Of a DNA stretch of 64,000 nt, positions 43,309 to 51,624 are shown piece after piece (positions within the stretch are counted from its first letter, which is position 1; the number at the start of each line of letters is the position of its first letter). The notes below the pieces were generated by a model that was not told where the DNA came from, did no database searches, and worked only from the letters and a program-made list of their open reading frames with translations. The stretch spans positions 124,001 to 188,000 of the forward strand of contig NZ_JAJONF010000014.1 in the NCBI RefSeq assembly GCF_021462265.1, read 5' to 3'. Source of the stretch: Streptomyces shenzhenensis (GTDB lineage: Bacteria > Actinomycetota > Actinomycetes > Streptomycetales > Streptomycetaceae). A program made the translations under genes and the position numbers.

Positions 43309-44057
43309 GCCTGTTCGACCTCACCGGAAAGCTCGCCGTGGTCACCGGCGCGCGGCGCGGCATCGGATCGGCGATGGCCGTCGCCCTCGCACAGGCGGGC
43401 GCGGATGTCATCGGCGTGAGCATGAGCCTCGAGGACGCCCCCGAGGTCGGGAGGCTCGTCACGGCCGCCGGCCGCTCCTTCGAGGGCCGCCGCTGTGACC
43501 TCGCGGACCGTGCCGCAGTCCTCGGCCTGGGCGCCGAACTGGCGGAACGCGCACCCGACATCCTGGTCAACAACGCCGGCACGATCCGGCGGCAGCCCGC
43601 GGCCGAGCACGCCCTCGACCTGTGGGACGAGGTGATCGGCGTCAATCTCTCCTCGCAGTTCGCGCTCACCCAGGCAGTCGCCCGGCCGATGCTGGAGCGC
43701 GGATCCGGCAAGATCGTCTTCACCGCTTCGCTGCTGAGCTTCCAGGGCGGCATCAACGTGCCCGGATACACGGCGTCGAAGTCCGGCATCGCCGGACTGA
43801 CCAAAGCCCTGGCCAACGAGTGGGCGCCGCGAGGCGTCAACGTCAACGCGATCGCGCCGGGATACATCGCCACCGACAACACCCGGGCCCTGCGGGACGA
43901 CCCCGAGCGCTCGCGTTCCCTCCTGGAGCGCATTCCGGCGGGCCGCTGGGGCCGCGCCTCGGACCTGGCCGGTGCGACGGTGTTCCTGTGCAGCGCCGCG
44001 TCGGACTACGTCGACGGCGTCGTCCTGCCCGTCGACGGAGGCTGGCTGGGGCGATGA
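43305..44057 (+). CDS. SDR dehydrogenase, KduD/gluconate 5-dehydrogenase-like
   Basis: This 250-aa protein has the cofactor motif VVTGARRGIGSAMAVALAQA, LVNNAGTIRRQPAAEH and the active site YTASK. The IRRQPA and FQGGINVPGYTASKSGIAGL segments are typical of 2-deoxy-D-gluconate 3-dehydrogenase (KduD) and related enzymes. It is the second of three SDR genes of the island, so oxidation at C3 to C5 of a sugar acid is likely. Confidence 0.85.
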   Translation: MSLFDLTGKLAVVTGARRGIGSAMAVALAQAGADVIGVSMSLEDAPEVGRLVTAAGRSFEGRRCDLADRAAVLGLGAELAERAPDILVNNAGTIRRQPAAEHALDLWDEVIGVNLSSQFALTQAVARPMLERGSGKIVFTASLLSFQGGINVPGYTASKSGIAGLTKALANEWAPRGVNVNAIAPGYIATDNTRALRDDPERSRSLLERIPAGRWGRASDLAGATVFLCSAASDYVDGVVLPVDGGWLGR

Positions 44058-44064
44058 GGCGCCG

Positions 44065-44199
44065 ATGAACCTCCACACCGTCGCGGAACACAAGGTCTTC
44101 CCGCCGATCGCGGCGCCGGGCGGCGAGTCCGGACACGCCGGGGGGCGGCCGCCCCGCGAGCGGGTGACCGCCCTTCAGAGCCACCGCCGCATCCAGTGA
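44065..44199 (+). CDS. 44-aa ORF in operon, unknown
   Basis: The frame reads MNLHTVAEHKVFPPIAAPGG and ends TALQSHRRIQ. It starts 7 bp after the SDR stop and ends 32 bp before the FAH gene. There is no strong SD, though GAGGCG lies just upstream. The first half looks like real protein and the second like filler, so it may be the stub of a deleted gene. Confidence 0.3.
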   Translation: MNLHTVAEHKVFPPIAAPGGESGHAGGRPPRERVTALQSHRRIQ

Positions 44200-44231
44200 C
44201 CCGGTAACACAGCACCAAACAAGGAGTTCCC

Positions 44232-45083
44232 ATGCGATTCGCCCGTCTGGGCCCCGCCGGCGCGGAGACACCCACCGTCGTGGTCGCCGGCACCCACCTC
44301 GATCTTCGCCCGCTCACCGACGACATCGGCCCGGCCTTCCTCGCCCGCGGTGGCATTGCGAGGGTGGCCGACGCGCTGGCCGCCGGTACCCTCCGGCCGC
44401 TTGCGGGCGCCGGGGACCTGCGCGTGGGCGCCGCGCTCGGACGTCCTGGAAAGATCGTCTGCATCGGTCTCAACTACCGTGACCACGCCGCGGAGACAGG
44501 GGCCGGCATTCCGGCCGAGCCGGTCGTGTTCATGAAGGACCCGTCCACGGTCGTCGGACCGTTCGACACCGTACTGGTGCCGCGCGGCTCCACGAAGACG
44601 GACTGGGAGGTCGAACTCGGTGTCGTCATCGGCACGAAGGCCCGCTATCTGTCCTCCCCGGACGACGCCCTGGCCCATGTGGCCGGCTATGTGCTCTCCC
44701 ACGACGTGTCCGAGCGCGAGTTCCAGCTGGAGCGGGGCGGGCAGTGGGACAAGGGCAAGAGCTGTGAGACGTTCAATCCGCTGGGCGGCGAGTTCGTCAC
44801 CGCGGACGAGGTGCCCGATCCCCAGGCCCTTCGCCTCTCGCTCTCGGTCAACGGAGTCAGGCGCCAGGACGGCACTACCGCGGACATGATCTTCTCCGTG
44901 GCGCACGTGGTCTGGTATCTCAGCCAGTTCATGGTGCTCGAGCCCGGAGACCTGGTCAACACCGGCACCCCGGCCGGCGTGGCGATGGGGCTGCCCGGCC
45001 GGCCCTACCTGCGCGCCGGGGACATCGTCGAGCTGGCCGTCGGCGGCCTGGGCTCGGCCACCCAGAGCATCGGGCAGGCCTGA
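44232..45083 (+). CDS. FAH-family hydrolase (2,4-diketo-3-deoxy-L-fuconate hydrolase-like)
   Basis: This 283-aa protein is of the typical FAHD fold: GKIVCIGLNYRDHAAETGAG, the metal ligands in DWEVELGVVIG and SHDVSEREFQ, the active-site segment RGGQWDKGKSCETFNPLG, and NTGTPAGVAMG. Close relatives cleave 2,4-diketo-3-deoxy acids to pyruvate plus lactate or glycolate. SD AAGGAG lies at 44221. The following gene is the SDR that would supply its diketo substrate, and they overlap by 1 bp. Confidence 0.87.
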   Translation: MRFARLGPAGAETPTVVVAGTHLDLRPLTDDIGPAFLARGGIARVADALAAGTLRPLAGAGDLRVGAALGRPGKIVCIGLNYRDHAAETGAGIPAEPVVFMKDPSTVVGPFDTVLVPRGSTKTDWEVELGVVIGTKARYLSSPDDALAHVAGYVLSHDVSEREFQLERGGQWDKGKSCETFNPLGGEFVTADEVPDPQALRLSLSVNGVRRQDGTTADMIFSVAHVVWYLSQFMVLEPGDLVNTGTPAGVAMGLPGRPYLRAGDIVELAVGGLGSATQSIGQA

Positions 45084-45853
45084 TGACGCGCCCACCGGAG
45101 TACGACGGACTGGTCGCGGCCGTGACCGGCGGCGGCGCCGGCATCGGGCTCGCGATCGCGCTGGAACTCGCCGATCGCGGTGCGCGGGTCGCCGTCCTCG
45201 ACCTCGATGTCCCGCGCCTGCCCAGCGGGCTGTACGGGGTGCGCTGCGACGTCACGGACCGTGACTCCGTCGACGCCGCGATCGCCCGGGTGGTCGCCGA
45301 GTGCGGTGCTCTGGACGTCTTGGTCAACAACGCGGGGATCAGCGCCGTCGGTACGGTCGAGGACCTCACCGACGCCGACTGGCACCGGGTCCTCGACGTC
45401 AACGTGGTCGGTATCGCCCGGGTCTCGGCGGCGGCTCTCCCGCATCTGCGCGGGTCGGCGGCGCCGGCGATCGTGAACCTGTGCTCGATCGGTGCCCTCA
45501 ACGGTCTTCCGCAACGCGTCCTCTACAACGCCTCCAAGGGTGCGGTTCTCGCGCTGACCTACGCCATGGCCACGGATCACGTGGGGGAGGGGATCCGGGT
45601 CAACTGCGTCTCGCCCGGAACCGTCCACACGGGCTTCGTGGACGGCATGCTCGCGAAATTCCCGGACCCGGCCAAGGAGAAGGCCGCGCTCGACGCGCGC
45701 CAGGCCACCGGCCGCATGGTCACGCCGCAGGAGGTCGCGGACGCCGTCGCCTACCTGGCCAGTCCCCGGTCAGGATCGACCACCGGCACCGCCCTGGAGG
45801 TCGACGGCGGCATCACACACCTGCGCCCGCGTTCCGTCCAGCAGACCGGCTGA
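45083..45853 (+). CDS. SDR dehydrogenase (2-keto-3-deoxy-L-fuconate dehydrogenase-like)
   Basis: This 256-aa protein has VTGGGAGIGLAIALELADRG, NNAGISAVGTVEDL, the active-site Ser in VNLCSIGALNGLPQR and YNASK. The segments SPGTVHTGFVDGMLAKFPDP and ALDARQATGRMVTPQEVADA are characteristic of the 2-keto-3-deoxy-L-fuconate 4-dehydrogenase group. With the FAH enzyme encoded just upstream it would complete the route to pyruvate and lactate. It is the last gene of the operon. Confidence 0.87.
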   Translation: MTRPPEYDGLVAAVTGGGAGIGLAIALELADRGARVAVLDLDVPRLPSGLYGVRCDVTDRDSVDAAIARVVAECGALDVLVNNAGISAVGTVEDLTDADWHRVLDVNVVGIARVSAAALPHLRGSAAPAIVNLCSIGALNGLPQRVLYNASKGAVLALTYAMATDHVGEGIRVNCVSPGTVHTGFVDGMLAKFPDPAKEKAALDARQATGRMVTPQEVADAVAYLASPRSGSTTGTALEVDGGITHLRPRSVQQTG

Positions 45854-45941
45854 GGGCCCCGGAGAGGCTCTCAGCCGGCGTCGCCGGGGAGTACGCGGAG
45901 GCGGCCTGGGGCGGGCCGCCGAGAAACGGGACTCCAGAGCC

Positions 45942-45970
45942 TTGTGTAAACGTCACATGTATGATGTTAT
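45942..45970 (+). promoter_or_regulatory. Promoter/operator of the sugar ABC importer
   Basis: TTGTGT (45942-45947), 17 bp, TGTTAT (45965-45970). The inverted repeat ACGTCA-CATGTA-TGATGT (45950-45967) lies between the two hexamers. Its half-sites are the ones seen at 31228, 38996 and 39174, so the importer probably belongs to the same GntR regulon. Confidence 0.65.
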
Positions 45971-46035
45971 CTCCGGCATCAAGGCTCTGGCCTGCGGATA
46001 GCCGGAAACAAGACGATCGACCGAGGGAAGCAACA

Positions 46036-47439
46036 ATGGAGATGGTTCACTCGAATGCTCACGGACGGCGTCCGCGCCGAGCCGGCCGGGTGCGGGGCGC
46101 GGCGCTCACCGCCACCGCTGTCATCGGCGCCCTGACCCTGGCCGCCTGCAGCGGGGGGCAGAGCGTCGGCGGCAACTCGAGCGTCGCCGACAGCGGCAGC
46201 AAGTACGGGTTCAAAGCCGCGTCGCAGGACAGCAAGGCCCAGGTCACGGTGTGGGTCGACTCGACCCGCGAGCCGATCGCCAAGGCCTACAACAAGGCCC
46301 ATCCGCACGCCCAGGTCAAGATCGTGACCTATGACGGCAACGCCAACGGCTCCAACACGTTCAAGACGAAGACACAGCTCTTCGACCGTGCGGGTTCGGG
46401 CTGGCCCGACGTCGCCTTCACCACCGACAACAACTCGGCCTCGTGGGGCTCCTTCGGCGGCACCGGCGACCTGGCCGCGGTCAACAAGGGTCTGGTCCCG
46501 CAGACCACCCTGGACAACTTCGCCAAGGGCTCGCTCGACGTCTGCACCGTCAAAGGTGTGACGTACTGCTTCCGCAACGACCTGGCGCAGAACGTGCTCT
46601 GGTACAACAAGAAGCTCATGGACAAGTTCGGCTACCAGGTCCCGACCACCTGGGAGCAGTACCAGCAGCTCGCCGGCAAGGTCGCGGCCGAGCACCCCGG
46701 CTACCTCGTCGGCACTGCCGGCGACGCCTGGACGCCCGAGATCTACATGTGGGCCGCGCAGTGCCCGGCCAACGACGTCACCGGCGCGAAAACGATCAAG
46801 GCCGACACCTCCGACCCGAAGTGCGTCCGGGCCGCGAAGATGCTCGACCGCCTCATCGCCGACAAGACGATGTCCACGCTGTCGCTGTTCGGCTCCGACT
46901 TCGTCAAGAACGAGGCCGACAAGGTGCTCATGCTTCCCGGTCCGTCCTGGTACGGCGGCTCGGTCTTCCAGGGCACGCTGAAGACCCCGGCCGGCCAGAT
47001 CGCCGCCGCTTCCCCGCTCAAGTGGGCCGACGACGACCAGACCGTCACCGGTGACGTCGGCGGTGGCGCGTGGTGGATCTCCTCGCACAGCAAGAACCTC
47101 AAGGCGGCCGCCGACTTCGCCACCTGGGTCACCGGCCAGGCCAAGTACGGCTCGGCTCTGGCGCCCACCTACCCTGCCTACGTCCCCGCCGCGCGGACCT
47201 GGGCGAGCGAGACGCAGAAGAGCGGCTACTACGCCGATGACATCGTGGCCCCGTTGAGCCAGGCGGCCGGCCAGGTGTGGTCCGGCTGGGGCTCGGCGCA
47301 GTTCAGCCAGGAGGCCATCTGGGCCAAGGTCGTCCAGGCGGGCATGGCACAGGGCAAGACCGTCGTGTCCCAGCTCCCCGCCTGGCAGACGGAGATCGAG
47401 AATCAGGCCAGGACCTTCGGCTACGAGGTCACGAAGTGA
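46036..47439 (+). CDS. ABC sugar importer, substrate-binding lipoprotein
   Basis: This 467-aa protein starts with a basic twin-Arg-containing leader, a hydrophobic stretch and the lipobox LTLAACSGG with lipid-bearing Cys38. The mature part has the family 1 sugar-binding fold (VTVWVDSTREPIAKAYNKAH, DVAFTTDNNSASWGSFGGTG, VLWYNKKLMDKFGYQVPTTW, NEADKVLMLPGPSWYGGSVF). It captures the sugar outside the membrane for the two permeases encoded next. No ATPase gene is present, so a shared MsiK-type ATPase probably drives it, as is usual in Streptomyces. Confidence 0.92.
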   Translation: MEMVHSNAHGRRPRRAGRVRGAALTATAVIGALTLAACSGGQSVGGNSSVADSGSKYGFKAASQDSKAQVTVWVDSTREPIAKAYNKAHPHAQVKIVTYDGNANGSNTFKTKTQLFDRAGSGWPDVAFTTDNNSASWGSFGGTGDLAAVNKGLVPQTTLDNFAKGSLDVCTVKGVTYCFRNDLAQNVLWYNKKLMDKFGYQVPTTWEQYQQLAGKVAAEHPGYLVGTAGDAWTPEIYMWAAQCPANDVTGAKTIKADTSDPKCVRAAKMLDRLIADKTMSTLSLFGSDFVKNEADKVLMLPGPSWYGGSVFQGTLKTPAGQIAAASPLKWADDDQTVTGDVGGGAWWISSHSKNLKAAADFATWVTGQAKYGSALAPTYPAYVPAARTWASETQKSGYYADDIVAPLSQAAGQVWSGWGSAQFSQEAIWAKVVQAGMAQGKTVVSQLPAWQTEIENQARTFGYEVTK

Positions 47440-47471
47440 CCGTCCTTTCCACGGGAAGAGCGAAACCAGCC

Positions 47472-48368
47472 ATGACCGCGACTGCCGGAAACCGGACCCG
47501 TGCCGGTTTCCGGCAGGTCCGGGCCGGACACCTCTTCGTCCTGCCCTACGTCGTCCTGCTCGCGCTCTTCGGCGTCGTCCCGGTCTGCTACTCGGTCTAC
47601 CTGGCGTTCACCGACGCCGGCGGAGGGTTCGCCGGCTTCTCGAACTTCACCCGCACCGCCACCGACTACCGCTTCCTGCCGGCCCTCGGACATGTGGCGG
47701 TCTACCTCGTCATCTGGCTGGCCATGCTCAGCGTGCTGGTCGTCTCGCTGACCCTCGTCGTGCACCAGCTGGCATCCCGCCGGACCAAGGCCGTGATCCG
47801 CCTGGCCTACTACATTCCCGGCGCGCTCGCCGGAGCCTCCAGCGTGCTGCTGTGGCTCTTCGTGCTCGACCCCACCGTGAGCCCGGTCGCCCCCCTGCTG
47901 AAGGCGATGGGCAGCGACCACTTCACCGACGTCATCACACCGGGCCACCTGCCGGTGATCTTCGCGATCATCGCCTTCTGGACCGGCGCGGGCGGATGGA
48001 TCCTCGTGCTCTACGGCGCGCTGAACACCATTCCCGCCGACGTGATCGTCGCCGCCAAGATGGACGGAGCGGGCCGGATCCGCACGGCCCTGTCGATCCA
48101 GCTGCCGATGATCCGCAAGTCGATCACGTACATGCTGATCCTGGCGTTCGCGGCCGGCACCCAGCTCTTCGTCGAACCCCAGCTGATCTCCCAGGCCAGC
48201 TTCGGTGTCGTGCCCAACGACTACAGCGTGAACCAGCTCGCCTACCAGTTCGCCTTCACCCAGAACGACTTCAACGGCTCGGCAGCGATCGCACTCGACC
48301 TCCTGGTCATCGCGCTGGTCAGCACCAGCCTCTTCGTGACGCGCGGACGACTCTTCGACACCGACTAG
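47472..48368 (+). CDS. ABC sugar importer permease 1
   Basis: The protein is 298 aa from the ATG at 47472. A GTG at 47436, overlapping the lipoprotein stop (GTGA), would add 12 residues and cannot be excluded. Six hydrophobic segments start at LFVLPYVVLLALFGVVPVCY. The EAA-like loop that contacts the ATPase is PADVIVAAKMDGAGRIRTAL, and it is followed by IQLPMIRKSI. The sequence belongs to the MalF/UgpA group. Confidence 0.9.
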   Translation: MTATAGNRTRAGFRQVRAGHLFVLPYVVLLALFGVVPVCYSVYLAFTDAGGGFAGFSNFTRTATDYRFLPALGHVAVYLVIWLAMLSVLVVSLTLVVHQLASRRTKAVIRLAYYIPGALAGASSVLLWLFVLDPTVSPVAPLLKAMGSDHFTDVITPGHLPVIFAIIAFWTGAGGWILVLYGALNTIPADVIVAAKMDGAGRIRTALSIQLPMIRKSITYMLILAFAAGTQLFVEPQLISQASFGVVPNDYSVNQLAYQFAFTQNDFNGSAAIALDLLVIALVSTSLFVTRGRLFDTD

Positions 48369-48377
48369 GAAACCAGC

Positions 48378-49268
48378 ATGTCCACCCCTGCATCCGTGAC
48401 CGCCCAGCGCTGGGCGTGGCGCTCCCTGACCTCGGTGATCCTGATCGTCTTCGGGATCTTTTTCCTGGTCCCCGTCGTCTGGCTCCTCCTCGCCGGCGCC
48501 AAGACCGACCACGAACTGGTCAGCGCCAACCCGTTCTCCCCCGGCAGTCTCCAGGCCCTGCGCCACAACTGGGGCGCGCTGATGTCCTTCCAGGGCGGCG
48601 CGGTCAAGACGTGGATGAAGAACTCGGTGCTGTACGCGCTGCTCGCCCTCGTCATCACCCTGGCGGTGAGCATCCCCGCCGGCTACGCGCTGGCGAAGCT
48701 GCGCTTCAAGGGCCGGCGCCTGCTGCTGATCACCACCCTCGTGGTGATGCTGATGCCCACCTCGGCGCTCGTCCTGCCGATCTTCCTGGAGGTGAACTAC
48801 GTTCACCTGGTCAACACCCCGCTCTCGGTGGTGCTGCCGTTCTCGTTCTTCCCCTTCGGCGTCTACCTGGCCTACATCTACTTCGCCGAGGCCGTGCCCG
48901 GTGAACTCCTCGAAGCGGCCAAGATCGACGGGTGCAGCGAGGTCGGGATCTTCACCAGGATCGCGCTGCCGCTCGCGATGCCGGTCGTGGCGCTGGTGGG
49001 CTTCTTCAGCTTCGTACAGAACTGGAACAACTTCTTCCTGCCCTACGTGATGCTGCCGGGCAGCAACGCCTATCCGATGCAGGTCGGCCTGTCCCAGATG
49101 CTGACCTCGACGCCGAACTTCAATCCCGTCGTGGGCGCGAACGCGGAGGTGTCACCACCGGAACTGGTGCTCGCGACGCTCATCTCCGCCGCACCGGTGC
49201 TCGTCATCTTCCTGCTCGCGCAGCGCTACGTCGTGGGAGGCCTCACCGCCGGCGCGACCAAGGGGTGA
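48378..49268 (+). CDS. ABC sugar importer permease 2
   Basis: This 296-aa protein of the MalG/UgpE group has six membrane segments (VILIVFGIFFLVPVVWLLLA and others) and the EAA loop PGELLEAAKIDGCSEVGIFT then RIALPLAMPVVAL. It starts 9 bp after permease 1. A strong hairpin follows the stop by about 60 bp and closes the island. Confidence 0.92.
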   Translation: MSTPASVTAQRWAWRSLTSVILIVFGIFFLVPVVWLLLAGAKTDHELVSANPFSPGSLQALRHNWGALMSFQGGAVKTWMKNSVLYALLALVITLAVSIPAGYALAKLRFKGRRLLLITTLVVMLMPTSALVLPIFLEVNYVHLVNTPLSVVLPFSFFPFGVYLAYIYFAEAVPGELLEAAKIDGCSEVGIFTRIALPLAMPVVALVGFFSFVQNWNNFFLPYVMLPGSNAYPMQVGLSQMLTSTPNFNPVVGANAEVSPPELVLATLISAAPVLVIFLLAQRYVVGGLTAGATKG

Positions 49269-49331
49269 CCGCCGCTCTCTTGCACCGGCTCCTGCGGCAA
49301 CCGCGCCGGGGTCGCACGGCACGCTCACAGC

Positions 49332-49371
49332 GATGATCCTGGGCGCCGGTGACAGGCCGCCCAGGATCATC
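49332..49371. terminator. Strong hairpin terminator after importer operon
   Basis: GATGATCCTGGGCG (49332-49345) pairs perfectly with CGCCCAGGATCATC (49358-49371) over a 12-nt loop. It has no T run. It is the most stable simple hairpin noticed at the end of the sugar island. Confidence 0.8.
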
Positions 49372-49618
49372 GGCCGTGCGGGCGGCGGCCGCTGTGCGCC
49401 GCGGCTGCTGCACCCGCGTCGAGCGGGACGACGGCACCGCACGGTCCGAGGTCCGCGGTCGGCACTTCAAGGGAGTCCTGGACGCAGCCGGCGACGCGAT
49501 CGGCGAAGGCGCGGAGAGAGCAGATCCGCGGAACGGATGACCGGGCGCCGAGGCAGTCCTCGATGGTGGTCATCGTCTCGCGGTCGTCCTGGCTGTGGCG
49601 CCGGACGGCCAGCGTTCG
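49372..49618. other. Intergenic stretch, no gene seen
   Basis: Short frames on both strands run through this stretch, the longest being a 68-aa minus-strand frame at 49367-49573. None shows a motif or SD. It separates the importer terminator from the leftward regulator gene. Confidence 0.4.
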
Positions 49619-50494
49619 TCAGGGTGTCTTCGGGTGGGGGGTGTGTGCCGGCCTGCTGGGCGCCGTGTCGGCGGGTTCGGTGTGTGAGAGCGCGGTGAGG
49701 AGTTGCAGTTTCTGGTCGCTGTCGCTGTCCTTGTCGGGGTAGTAGACGACGAGGATGACGTCGTCGACGGGGAGTTTGTCGCGGTGGAGCCGCAGCTCAC
49801 CGACGACGGGGTGGTGGACGGTGGTGGTTCCTCCGTCGAGGTTACGGACGTCGTGCCGGGCCCACAGGGTGCGGAACCGCTGGCTGGACAGTGCGAGCTC
49901 GCCGACGAGTTCGACGAACCGGGCGTTGTCGGTGTCATCCCCGATGGTGGTGCGCAGAGCGGCAACGAAGTCGGCGGTGGCTTTCGCCCAGTCCTGGTGG
50001 AAGGCTTGTTCCTCCGGGTCGAGGAGGAGGGAACGAAGCCGGTTCTCGCCGGGTCGCAGACGGGGGGAGAGGGCGACGGCCATGGGATTGGAGGCCAGGA
50101 CGTCGAAGGCGCGCCCTTCGACGAACGCGGGGATCTGCAGATGGGCGAGGAGTTGGTGCACCCGTGCCGGCACGTGCTCGGGTCGCTTGCGGCGCGGTGC
50201 CCTGGGGCGTGCTGCCGCGAGGCCGAGCAGATAGGTCCGCTCGACGTCGTCGAGGTTCAGGACGCGCGCGAGGGAATCCAGGACCTGAGGTGAGGGGTTC
50301 CTGTCGCGGCCCCGTTCCAGGCGCAGGTAGTAGTCGGGGCTGATTCCGGCGAGCAGGGCGACTTCCTCACGGCGCAGGCCGGGTACCCGGCGGTTGCCGC
50401 CGGGCGGGAGCCCCGCCTGTGCCGGGGAGACCAGCTCACGCCGGGCGCGGAGGTAGCTGCCCAGCTGGTTGTCCGATTCCGCATCCTTCACCAC
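49619..50494 (-). CDS. XRE family regulator with MmyB-like ligand-binding domain
   Basis: The protein is 291 aa from GTG at 50494 (a second GTG at 50491 is adjacent). The HTH lies at about residues 30-85 (RRVPGLRREEVALLAGISPD, YYLRLERGRDRNPSPQVLDS). The C-terminal MmyB-type domain has VLASNPMAVALSPRLRPGEN, RSLLLDPEEQAFHQDW and VDDVILVVYYPDKD. Such proteins repress a divergent oxidoreductase gene, and an SDR gene lies divergent here, the common arrangement in Streptomyces. Ligands of the family are thought to be fatty-acid-like. Confidence 0.9.
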   Translation of the reverse strand: MVKDAESDNQLGSYLRARRELVSPAQAGLPPGGNRRVPGLRREEVALLAGISPDYYLRLERGRDRNPSPQVLDSLARVLNLDDVERTYLLGLAAARPRAPRRKRPEHVPARVHQLLAHLQIPAFVEGRAFDVLASNPMAVALSPRLRPGENRLRSLLLDPEEQAFHQDWAKATADFVAALRTTIGDDTDNARFVELVGELALSSQRFRTLWARHDVRNLDGGTTTVHHPVVGELRLHRDKLPVDDVILVVYYPDKDSDSDQKLQLLTALSHTEPADTAPSRPAHTPHPKTP

Positions 50495-50681
50495 ACCACC
50501 GTAATGCGGCGCGTGCCTCCCATCGGGGGCCCTGGCAGGGCCAGGGAAGACGGGGGCACTGCCACACTCCGCGGAGCCGGCCAAGACTGGCGGTCTCACT
50601 GTTTCAAAAGGACAGAGATCATCGCTGGACGGCGCCGTGGGCTTGAAGGCCGCGGGTGCTGCGCAATGAAGGGAAGACCTC

Positions 50682-51443
50682 GTGGATCTCTCCAACCGCA
50701 CCGTTTTCATCGTCGGCGGAACCTCCGGCATCGGCCGGGAACTGGCCCGGCGGTTCGCTGCAGCGGGCAGCACCGTGGCCGTCGGCGGTCGCAGCGCAGG
50801 GGCGCTTTCGGAACTCTCCGACGACGGCATCGGCGCCTTCGGCATCGATGTCACCGACGGTGCCTCCGTCGCACGTGCCCGCGACGCCGTGCTCGCCCGG
50901 TACCCCGAGCTGGACACCGTGGTGACCATGTCGGGCGTCATGCTCCTGGAGGACCTGCGCGACCCCGCGCACTTCGAGGCGGCGCAGACGACGATCGACA
51001 CCAACCTGCTCGGCACCATCCGGATCATCGACGCCTTCACCCCTCACCTGGTCCAGCGGGGCGCCGGCACCTTCATCACCGTCACTTCCGGGATCGCCTT
51101 CCTGCCGTTCCCGCCCATGCCCAGCTACGCCGCCTCGAAGGCCGCGGTGCACGCCTACTCCGAGGCACTGCGCGCGCAGCTCGACGGCACCGGTGTCGGC
51201 GTCGTCGAGCTCGTCCCCCCGGCCGTCGCCACAACAGGCCGGGGAAAGATGAACCCGCACGCGCTGCCGCTCGACGACTTCGCCACCGAGGTCATGCACC
51301 TGCTCTCGGAGAACCCCACCCCTCACGAAATCCTCGTGAAGGGCGTCCTCATGCACCGCTGGGCCGAGCGCGACGGCACCTACGACGACCTTGTCGCACA
51401 GCGCTCCCAGGCCCTGGCCATGCTCCCCAGCCGCCAAAGCTGA
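50682..51443 (+). CDS. SDR family oxidoreductase (DltE-like)
   Basis: The protein is 253 aa from GTG behind GAAGGGAAGA. The cofactor motif is VFIVGGTSGIGRELARRFAA, and the active site has the Ser in ITVTSGIAFLPFPPMPSYAA with YAASK. It resembles DltE/YusZ-like dehydrogenases, whose substrates are unknown. It is divergent from the MmyB-type regulator at 49619, which probably controls it. Confidence 0.88.
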   Translation: MDLSNRTVFIVGGTSGIGRELARRFAAAGSTVAVGGRSAGALSELSDDGIGAFGIDVTDGASVARARDAVLARYPELDTVVTMSGVMLLEDLRDPAHFEAAQTTIDTNLLGTIRIIDAFTPHLVQRGAGTFITVTSGIAFLPFPPMPSYAASKAAVHAYSEALRAQLDGTGVGVVELVPPAVATTGRGKMNPHALPLDDFATEVMHLLSENPTPHEILVKGVLMHRWAERDGTYDDLVAQRSQALAMLPSRQS

Positions 51444-51624
51444 CATCTCCCTCACCCCTTGGCCGTCGCCCCGGTTGTAGCAGGGCCGGTGCTCTGCGGC
51501 GGCTGTCGCCCGGGGCGAGCAGGCTGGTGAGTTCGAAGATCGCTTCCGGGGTAGGGCTTGAAGCAGCGGCGAACGGCGTCCTCTGTATGAGCGCCCCCTG
51601 CCCCGCCCAGGCAGCCCGCCCCCC

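Noticed and set aside
47421..48806. 461-aa His/Gln/Asp-rich frame antisense to the sugar permeases
   Set aside because: Repetitive QDDEQ-type composition comes from antisense reading of hydrophobic codons. Both permeases are clear on the plus strand.
49367..49573. 68-aa minus-strand ORF after the importer terminator
   Set aside because: It has no ribosome-binding site, no motif and overlaps the terminator hairpin. It is probably chance.
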